Shown here: positions 36,446-48,074 of the stretch, one piece after another | How the letters are laid out: each line of letters begins with the position of its first letter | Position numbering within the stretch: the first letter of the stretch is position 1 | Assembly: GCA_027382625.1 (NCBI GenBank) | Contig: JAJKFJ010022873.1 | Span: 1 to 64,000 of the forward strand | Direction of reading: 5' to 3' | Length of the DNA: 64,000 bases | Source of the DNA: Tetmemena sp. SeJ-2015 | Taxonomy: Eukaryota > Ciliophora > Spirotrichea > Sporadotrichida > Oxytrichidae | Position numbers and translations under genes: made by a program | Notes under the pieces: model-generated | What the model was told of the DNA's origin: nothing | Databases searched by the model: none | What the model saw: only the letters and a program-made list of their open reading frames with translations

Positions 36446-37629
36446 ATATTATAGATTTAAGCAGGACTTTCAAAATTTTGAATCACTCTAGAGGCTGTTG
36501 ACAAACGTTAGGTGAGGACAGGCTGAGGTTCCTGATGTAGTACTCCTGGTTTCTTGGCAGTTTGATTCTTTCTCTATTCTTGGTGGAATTCATTTGAAAA
36601 ACCGAATTAATTAAATTAAAGTACACTCTATTAAATTAAGCCAAACTTCATTTTGATCTTTTAGACTTAGACTATTCAAATAAATGGGCAAATACTTTTA
36701 AATTGGGAATAGATTACGCATCAATATAATTATTACCTACGGGGTATTCCAATAGTCTAAACTTCCATTCTGAGAAATGTGAAAGAGATATTTAATTAGG
36801 GCGAGATGGGTGTGAATTATTATTTTAAATATAAAAGTTCATTACAAATGGACTATCACTGACGAAGGCTCCGAACTCAGCACAAAGCATGGAGATAGGA
36901 GGCCCCGATTCTAGGACTGCGCCAATGCCACTACCTCCAATACTGCACTTCTTGCGATATTTGGGCAGGATTGGTGAAAGAAAGTCTTATATGCGCGGGG
37001 AGACTTGCCCAGATGGAGAGACCCAGAGTCCACTAGTAGTCAGCTTTCCTTGGACTGAGATACAGCTGGCAGGATTTTTCGGGAGAACCATGATCTAGGG
37101 CTTTCAGCTAGCCAATGCAGTAGGAGAGAGATACCACAGGCTTGCCGATACAGTCGCAGAGCAAATGACATATGTCAGAAAGGAAATGTTTGTTTGAGAA
37201 GAATAAGATGCGCTTTGTACTCGGCGAATGCAGTTTAGTATGTTAAGTTAAATTTTTAAGCACCCATCTCGCCCTAATTAAATATCTCTTTCACATTTCT
37301 CAGAATGGAAGTTTAGACTATTGGAATACCCCGTAGGTAATAATTATATTGATGCGTAATCTATTCCCAATTTAAAAGTATTTGCCCATTTATTTGAATA
37401 GTCTAAAGTCTAAAAAGATCAAAATGAAGTTTGGCTTAATTTAATAGAGTGTACTTTAATTTAATTAATTCGGTTTTTCAAATGAATTCCACCAAGAATA
37501 GAGAAAGAATCAAACTGCCAAGAAACCAGGAGTACTACATCAGGAACCTCAGCCTGTCCTCACCTAACGTTTGTCAACAGCCTCTAGAGTGATTCAAAAT
37601 TTTGAAAATCCTGCTTAAATCTATAATAT
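36446..37629. mobile_element. 1.18 kb element with about 367-bp inverted arms
   Basis: Arm 36446-36812 is the near-perfect reverse complement of 37261-37629. A few single-base differences are visible, for example GGACTTTC against GGATTTTC. The 448-bp centre is GC-rich and AT-poor compared with everything around it. L1 (about 10425) and L2 (about 25160) lack the element between the same flanking words, so it inserted into L3 alone. The ends read ATATTATAGATTTAAGC and its mirror. No target duplication can be separated from the palindrome. Family not identified. Confidence 0.85.
36889..37200 (+). CDS. Unknown ORF in the centre of the long-arm element
   Basis: ATG at 36889 opens about 103 codons to TGA near 37198, reading one TAG as Gln: MEIGGPDSRTAPMPLPPIL ... 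GFQLANAVGERYHRLAD. Its composition (Pro, Gly, Arg, GC-rich codons) differs from all neighbours. The frame is also open upstream to the arm edge, so the true start is uncertain. It could be cargo captured by the element, part of a transposase gene, or a stray macronuclear-type gene segment. I do not recognise it. Confidence 0.3.
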
Positions 37630-39253
37630 TAATTAATGATGCTTATAAAAAGAAGAAAACAGGAAAACATTAGACCTTGTAAAATAAATGCTCGCTCTCT
37701 CAAATCAGAAATGTTTGTAAATACTAAATAAATTACTTGTAATAGCTAATTTTAATTGCATACTCGCTCTCCCTCACTGCATTTTAATTCTGATCATCAT
37801 TGTAATAAAAGAAGAAGAGAGTATAGTTGGATATAACTAGTATGTATGGCAACAGACAAATTTACTCTTGTGTTTTCAGATATTTTGACGATCATTCAAG
37901 TCAACTACCGCAAATACTTTTTTGAAATCCTGAATGATACCAAGGATGAAAACTCTTAAAGTGTTGCTAGTTTTATTAACACAGAGATTCAAAGCCTGTC
38001 TAACGAATCAAATCTCTATACATTTTTATCTCTTATCTAATATTTCTATTGCTATAGGAAATAATTTTAAGAGTTAGATTTAAATATATTAATTAATTCT
38101 TAAAGATTTTAATTTTTTTGATTTAAATGGACTGAGAGAGCGTAATTTCCTAAGCCACTTCCCAAAAATTAGATTTTAGGCAAATTGTATTCAAATATTG
38201 AGTAAGTTTTCTATATTTTAATAATCTGGCGCTTAAAGATACAGTTTAATCAAGGAAAAGATAATTTTAATTGCTAAACTATATTTTATAGATTTGAAAC
38301 TCTAGAAATTTGCAATTCTAAAATCTATTAAATAAAATTATAATTATTAAAGAAATCAAATATGATATATTTAATTCACAATTTTGAAACATTTCCTTAT
38401 AAATATTATATAAATTATCTTTAAATTTTAAAATTGCCAACTCATTTAACTATATTATGTTATTGTAGGACCAAATTTATTTAAAATCGATTATTTATTA
38501 TATAATATACAAAGTATTGCAATAAAGAGGTAGCTGAAATAGTTGAAAACCTCCATATCTTCAGTTTATTAAACAGTTAATCAAAAGAAAAAATAAGAAG
38601 TCCTTCTTTCATTATATACAAAGGGTTAGTAAGTGGATATATGTGATACTCACATTGATATTAATTTCTAATTCAAGTCTTCAGGTAACTTGACCAGCTT
38701 TTAAATAGGTACTGAATACTCCCACACAAAGTTGCAAGGATATAAATCTCTTAATTATTATGATCTAATGAATGATATAGTCAATATATAAATCTGAGAT
38801 TCTTCATCTCTCTCTCTGAATTAATTCGTTTAATAATTTCTAATTTAAAGATACTTTATATTAAATTTCATTAGCTATAATGAAAATTAATTTAATTTAA
38901 TAAACCTCGATTATGTTTTTTAATCTCACTATTGCAAAAATTAAAGCAAAATCTGTGTTATATATTTAATTTGCACTCTTAATTGCTCTATACTGTAATT
39001 AATTTTTAAAAATATTGAGTTCCTCTCATTTTATTTTTGTAATTTAATCTTAAATCAATATATGAAGAAATTATATTCAAGATTTACAATTTTTAAATAT
39101 ATTTCAAAACCCCATAATATGATAAGAAAGTGAAAATAAGTCGTGTATAATTAATTTCTTTATTAATACTTATAATCATGCGAGTCAAACGCGAAATTAC
39201 TCAAAAATAACTACATGATCCATCCTATCTCAGTTTCATTTTGACTCTAAGGT

Positions 39254-39720
39254 ATGGATGTAGTCACCCTTATCAGTAGTAATAGCCAGTTCTCAACATC
39301 AACTCCATCGCAAAAATTTGAGAGTGCCACACTATACTCTCGCATTTGAAAGTTGCTTCGAAAATATAAGAAGAGAAAACATTGAGGAAGCATCGGTGCA
39401 AGGAACTGCAGGCTACTTCCCATAGAGACAGACTTGGCTCAACGGTTCAGTGCAGTGGGACATTTGGTCTATAGTTGCAATCATACTTGAATGCGATATG
39501 AAACCAGAGGAATACTACTAGTGTGAAAGTGAAGATGATGCAATATAATTCGCAACAAGACATTGTAAGATAGACAAGGTATCAGAACCTTTGAAAAAGT
39601 TAGAGAGTAATAATCAAGCAACCTATGAAACCTAACACTCAGTTATCTGAGATAGAGAAGCACTTAAAGGTATAAAATTCAGAGAATATGAGACAGACCG
39701 TCAAGGTCACCTTCCTAGAA
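39254..39720 (+). pseudogene. Protein-kinase C-lobe fragment, probably from the TBE 57-kDa gene
   Basis: A short opening reading frame (MDVVTLISSNSQFSTSTPSQ, 39254-39349) ends in TGA. A second frame overlaps it from about 39342 and reads EEASVQGTAGYFP, then WDIWSIVAIILECDMKPEEY, to TGA at 39648-39650, with continuation DREALKGIKFREYE after it. GTAGYFP matches the kinase P+1 loop (GTxGYxxPE, with Gln for Glu) and WDIWS..AIILE the DxWSxGxxxxE helix (with the Gly lost). The N-lobe and catalytic HRD/DFG segments are absent, so it cannot be an active kinase. TAG/TAA read as Gln. Confidence 0.6.
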
Positions 39721-40249
39721 GACTTTAGATTGCCTGTTTAGGGTTAAAATTTAGCATTATTATTAGTATTATAAGTAAAATATGATTAGGTAATTAAGAA
39801 ATACAAATACAAAAATATTTTAACAGAAGTATCCTGTTTTTTATTATTACATTAAGAAATACAAAGGAAAGTTCAAATTGTATTATAAAATAGTTTATTC
39901 ATAATGCATAAAGTAATAAGTTTAAGCTTTCAGAAAATTATATCAGCATGATGAAAATTTCGAGTTTATATGTGCCATTATAATCTAAAATAACTATATG
40001 AATGGCTAAAATATTAATAAGATGAAGAAATATTTATACCCACATAACCATGATAGCAAAGTTTTTACAAAGAGCACTTAAATGAGAATCCCGCCGGCAT
40101 AGATATCAACCTTTCGGTGATATTTATTTATTTGATTAATTTATTAACTTTCTTACTTAAACTCCAGCCTGTAAATGATGTTATAATACATTTCAGTGTA
40201 TTTGGATAATTTAATTTTCTAATCATTATTAAATTAAAATTAAAATTCA

Positions 40250-40745
40250 ACGCACACGATCGGCACAAGGCACCGGTCGCCCTTTCCCTGAAGGCTTTCT
40301 GGTTTGGTAATCCGTTGGCTGGTGGGTGAGTGCTTAAAGGGGCAAGGGATAATGGCAGCCGAAGCCCTGGGGAAGGTGGTTGGGCTGCTCACTGGAGAGA
40401 TAATCAAAGGTGAGTGGTTCCCACTCACCCTCCTAATCCTGTTAGGCGTAGAGGGATGTGATCTATGGGCAAACACTCAGTCATGCAGTTGGACAGCGAA
40501 GCCAGACGCTACGGAGCAGCGACTTGCTCTCGGTCCTAAGCTACCCGATTTTTTTTCTCCTTTTAGGTATTTTTGGATGGTGAAGCCGGGGGCTTCTGCT
40601 CAGAATGTGAAGGTGGCGGGGGTGCCACGTGTTAATATCCCTATTCGGCTGGTAGGTTTGTGTGCGTCAGATAAGTGCGTCACAGCAATATGATTGACGT
40701 CACGGCCTATCTTATTTATGCCGGGGGCCCTTTAATTCCCTTAAT
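40250..40745 (+). repeat. GC-rich module, second copy inverted at 5310-5860
   Basis: About 0.5 kb of markedly GC-rich sequence lies inside the TBE-derived element. It carries a 129-codon frame (40304-40693, MVIRWLVGECLKGQGIM ... ending TGA) of unknown function. The copy at 5.3-5.9 kb preserves LWANTQS but not the rest of the frame. A perfect 9-bp hairpin sits at 40409-40429. Whether it acts as RNA, DNA structure or protein gene is open. Confidence 0.5.
40409..40429 (+). other. Perfect hairpin GGTGAGTGG-TTC-CCACTCACC
   Basis: Nine-base stem with a three-base loop. The inverted copy at 5659-5680 keeps the stem except for one mismatched pair. The GC content of the stem is unusual in this window. 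It is not followed by a T-run, so a simple terminator is unlikely. Confidence 0.6.
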
Positions 40746-41397
40746 TATTATTAATTTTCTAATCATATTTTTCTTATAATAAAGAAATTAATAACATACA
40801 ACTATTTTTCACTTTCCTTATCGTATTATGGGGTTTTGGAATTTTGATTCTATCTATAACAAAAGTTCTTATTCTTCTAGTAGTTCAGCATTTTAAAATC
40901 ATCAAAATTAGAAACAGCTTAAATAAATATTATTTGTCTAAATATAAATATTATACAAATATAATTTATTGTATTAAGATTTGTAATTTTTATTTAAAGC
41001 AGAATAGATGATAAAAGATAATAAGATTTTAGAGCGACTATTCCTTGATTCTTTCCTTTGAAATAAATCTCTAAATTAGAGCAGGATATGAAACTACTCA
41101 GAGACTAAACTCTCTAGCTTAATATTTTTTCGTTTTAATAATTAAAAAGTTTTATATTTTAAGTTAGAAATTTAAAGAATTTAAATGCTTAAAAATGTGT
41201 ATAAAATATGTGTGAGACCCTTGAGTTATCAGAATCTGCAATCTTTGAAACTGAGTACATTTCAAATATGAATAATTTAAGAGAAATAAAGTGCCATAAC
41301 TCAATAATTATCTACCCAGGTTTACTGTCTAGTCTTAAAAAGCTAGAAAATTATTCTGTTGAGTTTACAGATATGGAGAAATTTCGAGATAAATTCT

Positions 41398-41668
41398 TTG
41401 AGAATTCATTTTATCCTTGCGAATATTCATTTTTCTTTGGCTATTCAACCCTATATTTCTTCTTATTAAAATTATTATGTTAATAAATAAAGAATATTGA
41501 AGTTTAAAGAATTTTAATGATTTTGATTGACCAGACTCTGTTGAGCATCTAGCAATATCAAAGAAGATGAAATTAGATATTGTAGAATCAAACCTACAAA
41601 ATATATTATAAAGATCACTTTAATTAATCACTATTCAAATAAATAGGTTCCTTAAATTATTTTAATAA
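41398..41668. other. IES of L3, pointer TTGA
   Basis: TTGA at 41398-41401 and 41669-41672. Excision joins RDKFFE to WQEFVAIIPLL in frame. Confidence 0.75.
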
Positions 41669-43036
41669 TTGAATGGCAAGAATTTGTAGCAATAATTCCA
41701 CTTCTTACCTAAACTAGAAAAATACAGCACACAAATTCTAGTAAAATTAAAATTAAGATCTCGAAATATGCCTGCTTCAAAGATATTATAAAAGAAGGGT
41801 TTGTTGAAGGTTTCAATCTTCTATATCTGCAAGTTCCTCTATTATTCTTAAAATTAAAATATTAATTTATATAAATTAAAAAATTCTAGAGGTAAAGCAG
41901 TATCTTTTTATTTTAAATAATTCAAGTTGATTTATAATGTCTCTAAAAATGTTAAACGAGAATTCAAAATTTTATAAATAAATTCAGTTTTTAAAAAGAG
42001 TTATAATACAAGCTTCAATTGTTTAAATTTATAATTTACTCTTTGTAGAGTCTTCCATAATTTTATTCCAGAATGTATGAGCAAAAATTATTTTTATAGT
42101 TTAAATTGAGAATATTAACTATCTTTATTTCTTTAAGCTGATTCTTTTAGTTCTCTTAGCTGATTTTTTAAAAATATACTGTTTAAATTTGCTGCTTTTA
42201 TAAAGTATTTTTACAAGAGAATTAAAGGCTTTATGTGTTCCATACATTTATCTTTTTCAATGATATTAAGATTTTATATCTTGTACTTTAATAAAACAAA
42301 TAAATTAGTGGACACCATGTATTAAATTGCTTTTAAATTAATTTGATTGATAAGATTATACAAACAGGATGAAGCCTTTATTATATTATTTTAAGCAAAA
42401 ACTGCTGGCAATATGCTCAATTTATCACTAAGTGACCATATGTATCAAATTTGTTAGCAAACTCTCAAGGAAGACTTTGACATAAGTCAATAAAACCCAA
42501 TCTTAGTTAAGAAAAAACATTTCCACATCTCATTCACAAAGACACAAGCAAAAGACAACAGCATAATTAAATCAACAATCACACTCAAATTCCCATTGAT
42601 ATATCTTTAAATAAATATCAATCTATTTTAAATATCATAATTTATTCTCCAATAGCTAACAATTCGATATCGTATTTTTGACCAACTAAATAAATGTACA
42701 CTATATTTTATAAGCAATTTATAACCAAATTCTTTTGCTTATTTTTGCTATCTGACTCAATTAAGATTAGTGGTCATAAATCTATGATTTATTGTTTAGT
42801 TATCATTCATTGTGTAAAATGTTTAAATTAAATATCTTAATGTGTTGATTTGAAAATTAGAATAATATTTCATCTATTTATCATTCTAAAAATTAAAAAT
42901 ATTTTTTCTCTCAAACTGAAGTGCTCGAAGGGAGATAGTTAAATTAAATATTTAAAGACTTCATTAAGAGAAGATATTTGCACGTGGTATTGATATGCTT
43001 ATTATAATTATATTTATTTTAATTTTACTTGCAGCT

Positions 43037-44773
43037 ATGAAACTTCGCTCAGACTACAAGAAGACCTAATAAATCAAAACTGACACAAATAAGGTAGAAA
43101 TTTCTAAGAGAAACTTGAAATCTAAGCCTATAGCTAAAAAGGCCAAAAAAGCAAAAGCCAAGCCTAATAAAGTTTCTAAAGCCAAGAAAAATATTGGAAA
43201 ATCTAATACAAGAGCAGCAATCAGTAAAAGAAACCAAAAACCAAAGGCCCCTTAAAATATAAGAGATCAAGATTAAATCCATTAGTAGCAAAAAGTTGCA
43301 ACTAGATCTTCCCAACGCATAATGAGTTGCTTGCGTAGGAGACTTAGAATAAAGAATGAGCTCTTTTATGATGATCTTGATTTTCATTTAAGTTACTATT
43401 TGAGAATTACTGTTTATGAGTTCCTCAATTTAAATACTCTACTCTGTAAAATTTCCAAATTATCGAAAAAAGAAAGAGAAGATACCATCGCTACTGTTCT
43501 AAAGCTTAGAAAAACAAATTAAAAGAAAAACTCTCTTAGATTCAAAATTGATTCTTCTAACATTAATTCAATAGCATATGATAAAATCTAATACATTTTC
43601 ACTCAATTTAAGAGTTTCACTTTCATTTTTGACAAAGATACAAACAGAAAGTGCATTAATGTATACAACAAGATTTTGGGAAATCTTGAAATGATTCAAA
43701 ATATTTACTATCTCTTTCTCGAATCTAAGACCTGCCAAGCTATCAATGCTATATATCCTTATGATTTCGACCACAAAAATTTAAACCCCAAAAAGGGAGT
43801 GATCACACCAAGATTTGGAAAAGTGTTAGGAATTAATGTGGAAGATTAAATGATATCCCTATCTCAACTTGCATTTTCACTAGATTTAAGAGACTGTGAA
43901 TATATGGATATTAAGAAATGCGCTGTCTCTAAATTTAGAAACCATGAGGAAGATGATGATTACGACTCCTTAATAGACTAAGATAATGAAGATTCTTTAT
44001 TAAAAATTGATTAGTCTCTCAAAACTAAATCAATCAAATTCTTTGAATGCTAAATTGGAGATTCTGAAATTTTATCTGTACTTACTTAGCTTGAAGATTT
44101 CACAGCTATAAATTGTGAAATCGATACTTTCTCAAATCAAATGATTTAAGATATGAAGAATTTGTAGAATTTCAAATTCTAAAACACAACTTGCCCTCAA
44201 TATAGATACCAATCTCGCTACTACTTAGAGTATGATGAGAAACTTTCTTTTACCTACTTCAAATCTCTCACAAATCTTAAAAAGCTGAGTCTGACAATTC
44301 AGTCGGAGGAGCATCTTCAAGATCTCGCAGATAGCTTGAATTCTTTGAACTAAAAAATAAACTTGAAAATAATCATGACTTATTCAGTGTACATTTATCA
44401 ACTCTTTGCATCTTCTTTTAAAAAGAATTTTAATGTGACTATCATTGCTCCTAAGCTTAAGTTCTTTGATTTGCGATCAACCATATCTCCTCAATCTTTC
44501 ATATTCGACAAGCAGTCTAGAAATGAAATGAAAAGATACTTAATGAAGCATCATTAAATTTACATAGAGCCTCTGATGAGTGGAGAGAAGAACAATGTTA
44601 TTCTTCATGCCAATGTTTACCACATCACTTCAGAGAAAAAGATTGTTGATGGCTTGGCTGAAGATATTGGGAAGCATGGCATGATATTTATTGGGCTCTT
44701 TAACTTTCCAAAACTCACTCTCATTTGCAAAACTTTCAAAGATATACAAGCCAAGTTTCATATCTATTCATGA
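43037..44773 (+). CDS. Intact L-like protein, Lys-rich head and LRR-like body, no IES
   Basis: The frame is open from ATG 43037 to TGA 44771-44773 (578 aa), with TAA/TAG as Gln. Residues 1-95 are very basic (KKAKKAKAKPNKVSKAKKN), like the heads of L1-L3. About 96-150 resembles the F-box-like region of L3 (ITVYEFLNLNTLLCKISKL against VFSFISNNWMFRIVNLLKR). An acidic tract follows near residues 303-322 (HEEDDDYDSLIDQDNED), then LRR-like segments (LTQLEDFTAINCEI; LTNLKKLSLTIQS). There is no signal peptide or membrane helix. It is the only L-type copy without inserts and stands between the IES-containing array and the IES-free array. A nuclear or chromatin-bound role is suggested by the basic head, as inference only. 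Function unknown. Confidence 0.75.
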
Positions 44774-45359
44774 ATAACAAAACATTAACTTACACTTAAT
44801 TTTAAAATAATAATTTTCTCATTTTCTATCTTACAAATAATAATATTCTAGAAATTAAAAGTCAGATAAAATATTTTATTTTATGCAGATTTTAAATTCA
44901 ATTATTTTCGCAACACAGAAAGATAAAAAAATTATAAAAGTGCTTTTAATTATGAAGAGATAGAGAAGTAAATTCAGTTTAAATTTGAATTTATGCTGCT
45001 AATTAGGAAAATTATTAGTTCATTATGAAAATATGAATAATCTATTTTACATTATAATAAGTATTAAAAATATAAATAAACTTTTGCTTAAATATAAAGT
45101 AATAATAATCTGAGAGTGACGACAATATTTTATGCTTAAAGAATAAAGCTAAATAATTAATTTAATGATTTTAAAGAATATTTTAAAATCTTTAAATTAA
45201 ATAAATAGCATACTACTATATAGGCTTGAGAATCTTTTTTAAAAATTATATTAAATTATTGTGTTTTAATAAAATGAAACATCTAATTTACTTATTTAAA
45301 TATTTAAGAATTTTCATAATCAAAATAATAAAGATATTTATAATTAATTTATAAACAGA

Positions 45360-46628
45360 ATGAAGAAGCAACTACATATATACCCTTCAATTGTAATTCT
45401 CTCTTATTTAGGATTTGAGGATTCTCAAAGAATAAAAGACATCAATAAAGAATAGAAAGATTTCACCCAGAAGAAAATTAAGTACATTTTTCAAAATAAG
45501 CTAAACTACACCATCCAAGTCACCAACTCCAACTCTCAACAAATAGCATAATCTTTCAAATCGTAACTTACATTTGTGGATCGCATAGTTTTTAAAATAA
45601 CGGAGACTTCATAAATAAGGCATGCTTTCGCCTTGGCTTTTTATCTAGCTTACATATTTTATATGAACAGATTAAATCACTAAACACAAAACATTAGTAG
45701 CTGCTTAGATAGAAAAGTTGATATTGAGTGTACAAATTAACTGACTATAGGGTTATAAATTGAAGGCTTAGAAGTATTTTAGTCTTTGGAATAGTAGCTC
45801 ATTATAGACTAAAAGATTGCTTATTTCAATAAAAACCTTTTCAAGTTTTAACAAGAAATGCAATATAGAATCGCTGAATCTCTTCTTTGGGATTTCTAAT
45901 TAGACTTAATAATTTTGAAGAATATATCTCCAGGGCCTGTTTTTCTTACTGAATACACTTTTGCTAATTTATTAAATGTTAATCATCTAGTTCTTGTTAA
46001 CAGCAAAATCAAATTAAAAGTCAAAAAGTTTGCATTTGCAAAAACCAGTACTTTAGAATTGAAAGAGGGATCAGAGATAGCGGATTTTAATGGAAGTATT
46101 ATATTTCCAAACTTAAAAATCAAAAAAGTTTAGAATTCGGTAGTAAATAATCTACTTCATTAATTTCAGAATTTGAATAAATTTGAATTTATTGAATCAG
46201 AAGGGAAGAATCCAAGTTAATTAAAATTTGGAAGATTAAAAACTTTACATCGTCTTGACTCTATTAAAGAAATCCACATAGACAAGAGACAAGAAATTCA
46301 GGATAAGACTTTAATTCTCAATTTAATATAATATTTTGCTAAAATTCCAAAAGTTACTATCAGAGCTACTTATGCTACTTCTGAGCACTCAAAAGATATG
46401 GAGAGCAGATGTAGATACTTGATTCCTAATCATTTGAATATTGAACACTCAAAATAAATGGTTAATTAAGTGAAAATGAATTAAAGAAATGGCTTGGCCG
46501 AATTCAATTACTCGAAAGACACTTCATAGTTCTAGTTATCTGATGAAAATCCAATTAAAGTAAGGATAAAACTGTTTTACAAAACCTCAATCAATATCTT
46601 TACTAGAACAGCTTCTTATTAAAATTGA
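45360..46628 (+). CDS. A-family protein, subtype a, intact
   Basis: 422 aa from ATG 45360 to TGA 46626-46628. The N-terminus MKKQLHIYPSIVILSYLGF carries the family motif, followed by QRIKDINKEQKDFTQKK, an F-box-like layout. The middle is Gln-rich through TAA/TAG codons. From about residue 195 come LRR-like segments (LLNVNHLVLVNSKIKLK; FPNLKIKKVQNS), then RPKVTIRATYA-type strand-rich text and the C-terminal DENPIKVRIKLFY. The start is fixed by alignment with eight paralogs that begin at the same Met. First of the run of IES-free A genes. Substrate-adaptor function (F-box/LRR) is inference. Confidence 0.75.
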
Positions 46629-47264
46629 AGATATTTGAAGTTAATTGTTTTAAAAATTTTAGCAATCCTTTTAAAATTTAATATTATTTCTTAACCTCTA
46701 TATAAATTTTATTTCAGCGAGCAAAATTAATATAGTAAAACATCGTAATTAAGTATGATACGTCTTTTAATTTAATTTGAGTGAAATATATATCTTTCTG
46801 AATAAACAATAATAACTGCCGTCCTGATCTCTAAATTTTCTAGCCTAATGAATAACATTCAATCAAAATTGAGTAGCAAAGCCTCCATTCTTTGAAATAG
46901 AGGCAGTTGTTTAATAATACTGCTCCTGCAATATTAAGTTAAAGGTTTTAAAACTATCTCTCCAGTTTTAAATATTATTGATGATATAAAAGTGAAATTA
47001 AAAATATAGAGATTGATAGCAAAAGACCTTAACTTAGTTACTGATATTTGATAATTGCGATTTTAATTTTTAAATGAAGGAGAAGGCAGTTTAAGTGTAA
47101 AAGAATGTGACGAGTTTGCTTATTGACGCTAAAGGAATTAAGTGTGTCGTTGAAAAAACTCTCCTTTAATTGAATATCGTTCAAATTTTAGTGTTTTATA
47201 TTTGTAATATTTGAGCAATAATTTAAAATCATATTTTGCAGGACGACTATAGTAATAATTTAAA

Positions 47265-47640
47265 ATGAAGGATCGAATAAACATATATCTATCGTCGCTA
47301 TTTCTTTCTGTTTTAAGTTTTTTAAAAGTCTTTGTTTCTTAGAACTTAAAAATAAGAATTTTAATGATTGAACTCAGAAGAAAATAATCACTCTTTTATC
47401 ATAAATTAATTAACTAATCAAAGTAACTTTTAAAAAATACTTCAAATAACTTACTAAAAACTTAAAATCTTATCTCAATTAGATAGACTCCATAAATTTT
47501 GAGATTGAAACTCATTAAATAAAATAGAATATCCGAATTATCGAAGTAAACAAATATTTATTTATTAGATAATAGAATTATCATCTCCCAAAATGAGATT
47601 TTTTTGCTATAGGGAAAATACAGCCTGCTTTGAAATAAAC
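47265..47640 (+). pseudogene. A-family N-terminal fragment
   Basis: It starts MKDRINIYLSSLFLSVLSFL, a decayed version of the family motif. A frame change near 47365 is needed to read NDQTQKKIITLLSQ, which matches the paralogs (NDFTQKKIS). An in-frame TGA follows, and no LRR or C-terminal part is found before 48075. Confidence 0.55.
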
Positions 47641-48074
47641 TTTACCTATAAATATAGAGGGATATAACTCCTTTTTAATCTATTAATAAAAAGTAAAATC
47701 TTCTCTTACATTTATATGAATAAACTAATTTTATTAGAATTTTAAATTTATCTAATTCTATATTTTAAGCCTGTCTGTTTTATTTTGGAAAATTTCTTGC
47801 TCAGATTTTAATTTTGAAATTCTATTAATGTAAAAAAAAGATTACTTCACTCTTGAGTAAATTCATAAGTTATAATTATGATTAAAAAATAAGAAAATTT
47901 ATAAAAGATTATGAGTATTTAGATAAAATAGTAAATCGATTAAATTTTGCCTTTAATATATTTGAACTATTTAATAAATGAGAAGCTTTTGAATATTAGA
48001 CTAATTATAGAATATTTCTTTGTACTGGATTAAATGAATTATAATTTTTATTAATTGATAGAACATAAGATAGC

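Larger units (their letters stand above)
39105..40838 (+). mobile_element. TBE-derived 1.73 kb element with CAAAACCCC inverted termini
   Basis: The left end, CAAAACCCCATAATATG..., and the reverse complement of the right end match over about 62 bases with few differences. CAAAACCCC is the TBE/telomere-type start. Inside are a remnant of a kinase-like gene (39254-39720) and a GC-rich module (40250-40745). Published TBE elements carry a 57-kDa zinc-finger/kinase gene besides the transposase; the kinase remnant fits that, and no transposase is left here. L2 at about 26200-26225 has the empty site. A possible ATT target repeat flanks it imperfectly. Confidence 0.75.
32817..42606 (+). pseudogene. 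L3: best preserved IES-interrupted L-family gene, with three inserted elements
   Basis: ATG at 32817 opens a frame of 151 codons: Lys/Glu-rich head (MKKHTSSQPQLKINKKTKKK), then FLERNKRLNYHFLPRVIRAQ and the F-box-like VFSFISNNWMFRIVNLLKRG, to a TGA at 33270-33272 shared with L2. Nine pointer pairs restore one frame through GGERALILNELKI, SKLSLIEEYG, SPKLTNLEINYSKV, DKLQDLLNFKQAFMS, ILDARKNVLILEQII, EQMSSNEMEIES, FEYLSKLELLKF, TLELSESAIFETEYISNM (41215-41400) and FFEWQEFVAIIPLL. The last block (about 42369-42606) reads KTAGNMLNLSLSDHMYQ. A one-base loss near 34650 shifts NYSNL. Insertions: 35572 (0.41 kb), 36446 (1.18 kb), 39105 (1.73 kb). Presumably a dead or decaying copy; its intact relative may be 43037. 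Confidence 0.65.

Noticed and set aside
43049..43387. 112-codon minus-strand frame
   Set aside because: It is antisense to the intact L-like gene 43037-44773; Lys-rich codons on the plus strand make Phe/Leu codons on the minus strand.
47074..47214. Short frame MKEKAVQVQKNVTSLL with a possible GT-AG intron after it
   Set aside because: 47 codons, no paralog, and joining at the intron gives a stop at once.
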